37,211 nt of DNA, from NCBI GenBank assembly GCA_024680795.1, contig JAILBR010000034.1:1-37211 (forward strand), written 5' to 3'. Numbering within the stretch: position 1 is the stretch's first letter; each line of letters opens with the position of its first letter. The position numbers and the translations under genes were made by a program. This stretch comes from Bacilli bacterium (GTDB lineage Bacteria > Bacillota_I > Bacilli_A > RFN20 > CAG-826). Below the pieces are notes generated by a model. That model was not told the DNA's origin. It was given only the letters and a program-made list of their open reading frames with translations, and made no database searches. This document shows, one piece after another, positions 32,972 to 37,211 of this stretch.

Positions 32972-33274
32972 TCAGTCGATAAATTCGATATAAAAACTTA
33001 CAGGTCTGATTCCATCATTGCATGAAATAACTGCAGACTTTGGATTTTTCATCCACCCTTCAAAGAAGTCTTCTTCCCCATTAGCGAGTCTATTTGCAAA
33101 TTCTCCGACGGTTTTCCATGCTTCCAGACAAAAGCCTTCTGGAATATTTCCGTCAAACGAAATAAAGCTATCACCCTCATTTAAATCGCAGGAATGCTCA
33201 ATTATATTTTCGTATTTCTTAGAAAGGTCTTCGTGAAAGACTTTTTTCACCACTGTTATTTTTACTTTTCTCAT
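32972..33274 (-). CDS. TIGR04076-family protein
   Basis: 100 residues from the ATG at 33274. Recognised by the family pattern: KVKITVVKK start, EDLSKKYE, GDSFISFDGNIPEGFCLEAW, and C-terminal SCNDGIRPVSFYIE. Biochemical function is unknown. ATGA overlap (4 bp) with the GNAT gene upstream on the same strand indicates coupling. The TTG at 33286 as a start is rejected because it lies within the GNAT end and the ATGA overlap is a typical coupling. Confidence 0.87.
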   Translation of the reverse strand: MRKVKITVVKKVFHEDLSKKYENIIEHSCDLNEGDSFISFDGNIPEGFCLEAWKTVGEFANRLANGEEDFFEGWMKNPKSAVISCNDGIRPVSFYIEFID

Positions 33275-33801
33275 AATTCGATCCAATATCTTTGTTCAAT
33301 ATTTCCACCTTCGTCAACGAATTCGTTTTCTAAAACACCGCCATTGTTGATGATTGATTTAGCGGATCCAATATTTTCTTTGTTACAAATCATTAAAACT
33401 CTATCTATCCCTAATTTCTTACATTCAATTAGAGCCAAGCCAATCATTTTAGTGGCATAGCCTTTTCTTCTTTCACTAGGTCTTATTCCATCTCCAATAT
33501 GGCCGCCTTCTCTTAGAAGTTTTTCATTAAGATAATGCCTAATATTCACTGCGCCAATAAGAATATCTCTTTCTTCATCATATAAGAAGAATGTTGAATC
33601 TGGAACGTAACCATCTTTTGCTTCTTTTAATTCAAGATTACTAAGATAATAATCAAAATCATGGCAGTCATTTTTAAATATTGCCCATGGCGATCCATTC
33701 GTGTGATTGATTTCGATGTCTTGTTTCCATTCTTCAATCATCTCAACCAGTTGCCTTTGATAGTTTTTTGTTAATTTTATTAGTCTTAGTTTTTCTTCCA
33801 T
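33271..33801 (-). CDS. GNAT-family N-acetyltransferase (RimJ/RimL-like)
   Basis: 176 residues. GNAT fold with acetyl-CoA motif A GIRPSERRKGYATKMIGLALIECKKLG (split by me at the strand end), the preceding LIGAVNIRHYLNEKLLREGGHIGDG strands, and VLMICNKENIGSAKSIINNGG (motif B). Substrate unknown; the family modifies small amines, antibiotics or protein N-termini. GATAAT ends 6 nt before the ATG at 33801; the ATG at 33816 lies in the promoter and is rejected. Coupled to TIGR04076 downstream and divergent from the HAD-LRR gene. Confidence 0.9.
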   Translation of the reverse strand: MEEKLRLIKLTKNYQRQLVEMIEEWKQDIEINHTNGSPWAIFKNDCHDFDYYLSNLELKEAKDGYVPDSTFFLYDEERDILIGAVNIRHYLNEKLLREGGHIGDGIRPSERRKGYATKMIGLALIECKKLGIDRVLMICNKENIGSAKSIINNGGVLENEFVDEGGNIEQRYWIEL

Positions 33802-33858
33802 AAAAATATTATCCACTCTAGAGTGTTATTTTTCTATAAGAAGAGTAAAATAAATTTT
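33802..33858. promoter_or_regulatory. Back-to-back leaderless promoters around a 12-bp palindrome
   Basis: Minus strand: GATAAT (33813-33808) 6 nt before the GNAT ATG. Plus strand: TAAAAT (33846-33851) 7 nt before the HAD-LRR ATG. CACTCTAGAGTG (33814-33825), a perfect palindrome, abuts the minus -10 and reaches the plus -35 region, placing it well to control both. Confidence 0.55.
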
Positions 33859-35214
33859 ATGAAACTTTACGATAAAGAGTTCAAATATGCAGTGTTTGAT
33901 TTCGATGGCACGCTCGCTAACACGGTTTGTATTTGGCAAGATGTTTTCGATGAATACTTTGTTAGAAGAAAAATATCCCTTCCAGATGATAATAGTTATG
34001 ACGAAGAACACATCGATTTTGATTTACCTGTTTTAGCAAAATATACAAGAAAAAAGTATTTTCCTAATGAAAAAGAGGAAGACATTTTAAAAGAGTGGCA
34101 ATCGATATTTGAAAACATAATGTCTAGCCAAAAGGATCTAAGACTTTTCTCAATTGATTTGTTAGAAACTCTATTAACTTATGATGTTAAAGTCGCAGTT
34201 ATCACTAAATACGATTTAAATCTTTTCAAAACATTTTTAAAAAGAAATAACATAATTGATTATATTTCATTCATCGCCGAAAAAGACAAAACAGGGGACA
34301 TTTGTTGCGTTTTCGACTCTTTAATCAATAAATTAGGCGGTTCAAAAGAAGACACTATTGTTGTTGAAGCTGAATTAGAAAACCTTAAGACTTTAATGGC
34401 CGATGGATATTTTGTTGTGGGTATGAGTAACTACCTTCTAACAAAAAATAGAAAACAACATGAAAAGAATTGCAACCACTTTTTCAACGAACCACTAGAA
34501 TTAAGTTTTATTCTAAGAGAACAAAACCATTTAGAAGAAACCGAGATTGATAATTATAAAGTTAGAAGATTCATCGATGGTTATGAGCTTTTAGGTTTGG
34601 TTAACGAAAACGTTGATACATTATATGTTCCAAAATTAATTAATGGCAAAATGCTTTATCGAATTGCTAGAGAAGCATTTAAAGAAAAAGCGTTCGATAA
34701 AGTCATATTAGAAGAAGGTTTAATATATATCGATGTCGAGGCATTTGATAATTTTAAAGGCGCTAAAGAAATCGTCTTTCCAAAATCACTACACGAGATA
34801 TCGACATACGGTTTCATCGGATCCAGTTTTGAAAGAATTGTCTTTAAAGGGTATATTCCGATTTGCCTCAGCTGTTTTGGTGGCATGCCAAATCTCAAGG
34901 AAATCGTCTTCTCGCCTGACTTTAAATGTATATCATTTAGATTATTTTGGCTCAATTCTTCTTTAGAAGAACTCAAATTTGTAGAAGGATTAGAACTTAT
35001 CGAAACTCAAGCTTTTAATAAATGTGAAAATCTAAAAGTTATTTATCTACCAAAGTCCATCAAGCGTATCCAAGACAATGCTTTCTACCGCTGCTACAAC
35101 CTTGAAAAGGTTTACTACAATGGCAGTAAGGAAGATAGAGAAAAAATATCAATCGATAATGAAGATGATGGCAATATTAAACTATTAGAAGCAGAGTGGA
35201 TTTATGCAAAATAA
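33859..35214 (+). CDS. HAD-like domain fused to BspA-type leucine-rich repeats
   Basis: 451 residues. N-terminal HAD domain (about 8-200): motif I AVFDFDGTLAN (11-21) with nucleophile D14, motif II AVITKYD, but the motif IV position reads VVEAELENLKTL instead of the usual GDxxxD, so activity is doubtful. A second part (about 230-445) has LRR_5 (BspA-like) repeats: ISTYGFIGSSFERIVFKG, IETQAFNKCENLKVIYLP and IQDNAFYRCYNLEKVYYNG. BspA repeats usually occur on surface proteins, but no signal peptide or anchor is present here. The ATG at 33859 is preferred; the ATG at 33823 precedes the -10. Overlaps the next gene by 11 bp. Confidence 0.85.
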   Translation: MKLYDKEFKYAVFDFDGTLANTVCIWQDVFDEYFVRRKISLPDDNSYDEEHIDFDLPVLAKYTRKKYFPNEKEEDILKEWQSIFENIMSSQKDLRLFSIDLLETLLTYDVKVAVITKYDLNLFKTFLKRNNIIDYISFIAEKDKTGDICCVFDSLINKLGGSKEDTIVVEAELENLKTLMADGYFVVGMSNYLLTKNRKQHEKNCNHFFNEPLELSFILREQNHLEETEIDNYKVRRFIDGYELLGLVNENVDTLYVPKLINGKMLYRIAREAFKEKAFDKVILEEGLIYIDVEAFDNFKGAKEIVFPKSLHEISTYGFIGSSFERIVFKGYIPICLSCFGGMPNLKEIVFSPDFKCISFRLFWLNSSLEELKFVEGLELIETQAFNKCENLKVIYLPKSIKRIQDNAFYRCYNLEKVYYNGSKEDREKISIDNEDDGNIKLLEAEWIYAK

Positions 35215-36145
35215 AAAGAAAGTCATATCTTTTATCGCACTAATAATAATTGTTATTTTATGGGGGATAGTTCCAGTTATAGGAAAATATCTCTTTAATA
35301 ATAACTTTTATTCACCAGCTTTGCTCATTGCTACAAGAGGATTAATTGCCACTGTCATAATGGTGATATTTGTTTTAGTTACAAAACAGTTCAAGGCTTT
35401 AAATAAATCATATTTAATATGTATCCCTGCTGGTATTATTCTTGGCTCGGCATATCTTTTTCAATTCATCGGATTAGAAACAACCACCGCTAGTAAAAAT
35501 ACTTTTTTGGAAGCGTTCTGTGTTATTGCCACCCCATTAACTTTGTTAATCATGATTAAGGAAAAGCCAACAATAGCGTCTATATTTGCTTCCTTATTAT
35601 GCCTAGTTGGTGCATTTATTTTATGTGGAGATGGTTGGGATTTCACTTCACTTTTAAAAGCGCCTTCTCTAGGCGATATCTTTTCTGCAATCGGAGGAGC
35701 TCTATTTGGAGTAAATATTGCTTTCACACAAGTATTTGCTAAAGATAAAAATCCTTTCGTTTATGTCACCATTCAGTTAGCTATTTTATCAGTCATCAGT
35801 TTTATTTATGCTTTCGGCTTTGAAAGGCCTCTATTATTCTCGTGGGATTATAAAAATATCCTTATCGTTTTATTCTTATCAATTTTTTGCACAGCGATAT
35901 GTTGGATTGTGAGAGCGTATGCGGTAAGAAACATATCGGCAACAACGATTGCGGTTATGAACCCGATGAGTGCGGTTATTGCCACCACCATTGCTTTATG
36001 TTTAGGCCAAGAAACATTCAATACAAACCTTTTAGTGGGTGCGATTATTATTGTGATTGCTATCTTAATTTCATCTTTATCTCAAGCAAAAATGGCGACA
36101 GGGGCCGCCTCGATTGCAGAAAAAGATAATAATAATCTATCGTAA
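35204..36145 (+). CDS. EamA/DMT-family permease
   Basis: 313 residues with ten predicted TM segments in two five-helix EamA halves (LWGIVPVIGKYLF near the start; SATTIAVMNPMSAVIAT in the second). Drug/metabolite transporters export small molecules or amino acids; the substrate is not predictable. The start overlaps the end of the HAD-LRR gene by 11 bp, so the two are coupled. The stop overlaps the convergent TfoX-N gene by 9 bp, with no room for a terminator. Confidence 0.92.
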   Translation: MQNKKKVISFIALIIIVILWGIVPVIGKYLFNNNFYSPALLIATRGLIATVIMVIFVLVTKQFKALNKSYLICIPAGIILGSAYLFQFIGLETTTASKNTFLEAFCVIATPLTLLIMIKEKPTIASIFASLLCLVGAFILCGDGWDFTSLLKAPSLGDIFSAIGGALFGVNIAFTQVFAKDKNPFVYVTIQLAILSVISFIYAFGFERPLLFSWDYKNILIVLFLSIFCTAICWIVRAYAVRNISATTIAVMNPMSAVIATTIALCLGQETFNTNLLVGAIIIVIAILISSLSQAKMATGAASIAEKDNNNLS

Positions 36146-36424
36146 GTCGTTAACTATTTTTAATACAATATCTTTAATTTCATCAGGGTCTTCTGAATCA
36201 ATTAAAAGCATGGGTTTACCAGTTGGATATGGTATTTGTTCCTTTAATCCTAGGTCATTTATGGACTTAGTTTTCTTTACTAAAAACCTATTATCGTAAA
36301 TGCCACCAAAAATAACGCCATCCTTATATAAAATATACTCACCCATCATTTTCTTATAAGTGATTCCGTTTATTTCTCTTAAGAGATCAAGTACATAAAT
36401 CAAATAATCTTTGTTTGAAGCCAT
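36137..36424 (-). CDS. TfoX N-terminal domain protein
   Basis: 95 residues. The TfoX-N pattern is clear: MASNKDYLIYVLDLL, ITYKKMMGEYILYKDGVIFGGIYDNRFLVK and PYPTGKPML. In proteobacteria TfoX/Sxy activates competence genes; stand-alone N-domain proteins are widespread in Firmicutes and their role is unknown. The ATG at 36424, 7 nt after the upstream stop, matches the usual start of this family; the TTG at 36460 is rejected. Tail-to-tail overlap with the EamA gene. Confidence 0.88.
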   Translation of the reverse strand: MASNKDYLIYVLDLLREINGITYKKMMGEYILYKDGVIFGGIYDNRFLVKKTKSINDLGLKEQIPYPTGKPMLLIDSEDPDEIKDIVLKIVNDLR

Positions 36425-36431
36425 AACAAAA

Positions 36432-37157
36432 TTAATAATTTCCAAAGAGTAACGCTGCAACTACAAGCATCTGCTTCTTAGATAAAGAATCAGTCATCTC
36501 ATATTTCATCGATAAATCATAAGCGGTGATGTAATTGCCACTGATAGAAGCGTAGAAACCACTAAACACTTTATTTATGTTACTACCGCTTAACTCGTAG
36601 AGATAGCTGCCAAAGGCATCTCTAATTTGATTGCCTCTGATTTCAAAACGAATGCCATATCCATCTTGCATAACACTGTTATTCTCAATTCTATAATAAG
36701 TATTTGTACGCATATCGATTATGCGAGGTCCTTCTATTCTTAAAACTGGTCCATAACCAACTTGCTTAACATAAACGGTTGAATATGAATAAGAACATGA
36801 GGAATGATCACTATATCTCTCTCTTGTTTTAGGAGCTTCATAAACTGGTTCTTTTTCTTTCTCTACTTGTTTTTGTTCTGGTTTCTCTTCTTCTTTAACA
36901 ACAGAGGCCACTTCTTCCTCAGGTTTTTCTTCAACAGTTGGAGTCACGTTGATTTTTCTCTTATTTTGTTGGAAGAGGGTAATAATATATAGCACTCCAA
37001 CCAACACTAATGCAGCTACTCCTAATATTAATAAAACTAAAGCCCAAACCTTAAGACCATTGCCATGAGAAAAATGATAATTTAAAAGATAAGCACCATA
37101 AATGGTACCAACCAGTCCAAATACAGTAATCATCCAGTGTAAATAGCGTCTTCTCAT
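36432..37157 (-). CDS. Two-TM membrane protein with five tandem 16-residue repeats, function unknown
   Basis: 241 residues. Two TM segments (about 8-28, 36-62), a charged Glu/Lys/Pro linker (70-110), then a repeat domain: 138-154, 155-170, 171-186, 187-202 and 203-218 align as five units of 16-17 residues with the pattern (aromatic)-x-I/L-x-G/N-N-x-I/V plus an aromatic/glycine end (for example FEIRGNQIRDAFGSYL and YELSGSNINKVFSGFY). Each unit probably forms one beta-hairpin turn. The C-terminal 20 residues are hydrophobic. No ribosome site; a TAGAAT box is 11 nt before the ATG, so the leader is absent or very short. No known family recognised. Confidence 0.8.
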   Translation of the reverse strand: MRRRYLHWMITVFGLVGTIYGAYLLNYHFSHGNGLKVWALVLLILGVAALVLVGVLYIITLFQQNKRKINVTPTVEEKPEEEVASVVKEEEKPEQKQVEKEKEPVYEAPKTRERYSDHSSCSYSYSTVYVKQVGYGPVLRIEGPRIIDMRTNTYYRIENNSVMQDGYGIRFEIRGNQIRDAFGSYLYELSGSNINKVFSGFYASISGNYITAYDLSMKYEMTDSLSKKQMLVVAALLFGNY

Positions 37158-37211
37158 ATCTATCTATTATTCTATCTTATTAGTCCTTTATTTTTTAGTT
37201 TTTTCCTTGCT

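Overview
The window is AT-rich (roughly a third G+C by eye), densely packed and uses the standard bacterial code: tryptophan is TGG throughout and TGA acts as a stop, for example in the ATGA overlaps. Low G+C, strong AGGAGG-type ribosome sites next to genes with none, a small acyl carrier protein, GPH sugar transport and gut-type glycosidases suggest an uncultured, probably gut-associated member of the Bacilli near the Mollicutes-like lineages. That placement is inference; no rRNA is present.

Layout. 1-161: tail of an IS110-type transposase. 298-3066: two membrane proteins with Pro/Glu- or Pro/Gln-rich linkers. 3200-9564: an alpha-galactoside/beta-galactoside island (GH13 and GH36 on the minus strand, GH2 divergent), followed by a sirtuin. 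10307-13444: a RyR-domain protein and a 932-residue channel-like membrane protein with two Rossmann regions and its own degenerate RyR-like end. 13490-15602: an acetyltransferase, a nucleoside phosphorylase, a decayed gene and tRNA-Glu/tRNA-Asn, with a 28-bp direct repeat bracketing the phosphorylase. 15704-15928: acpP. 16040-20624: an eight-gene minus-strand operon that looks like a minimal monoderm Tad/type IV-like pilus system, divergent from gmk and eno. 22855-25082: GPH transporter and lipoprotein. 25237-30149: DUF1294, an unknown protein, TerB-like, MORN-repeat and MacB-like ABC genes. 30327-32885: an EAL protein with a degenerate GGDEF domain. 32972-37157: TIGR04076, GNAT, a HAD/leucine-rich-repeat fusion, an EamA exporter, a TfoX-N protein and a membrane protein with tandem 16-residue repeats.

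How the genes may work together. The three glycosidases could process raffinose- or melibiose-type oligosaccharides and lactose-like beta-galactosides; the GPH carrier 16 kb away is a plausible importer. The Tad-like operon has ATPase, two inner-membrane platform proteins, a tiny pilin and two pseudopilin-like proteins, but no prepilin peptidase in this window. The RyR pair looks like a ligand-sensing module attached to a membrane pore.

The most striking cross-cutting pattern is regulatory. At least seven genes (2248, 13490, 14431, gmk, the ABC gene, the 33271 GNAT and the HAD-LRR gene) have a good -10 hexamer ending exactly 6 or 7 nt before the ATG and no ribosome site, as expected for leaderless mRNAs. 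In several of them an upstream in-frame TTG, GTG or ATG codon, which would give a longer open frame, lies inside the promoter.
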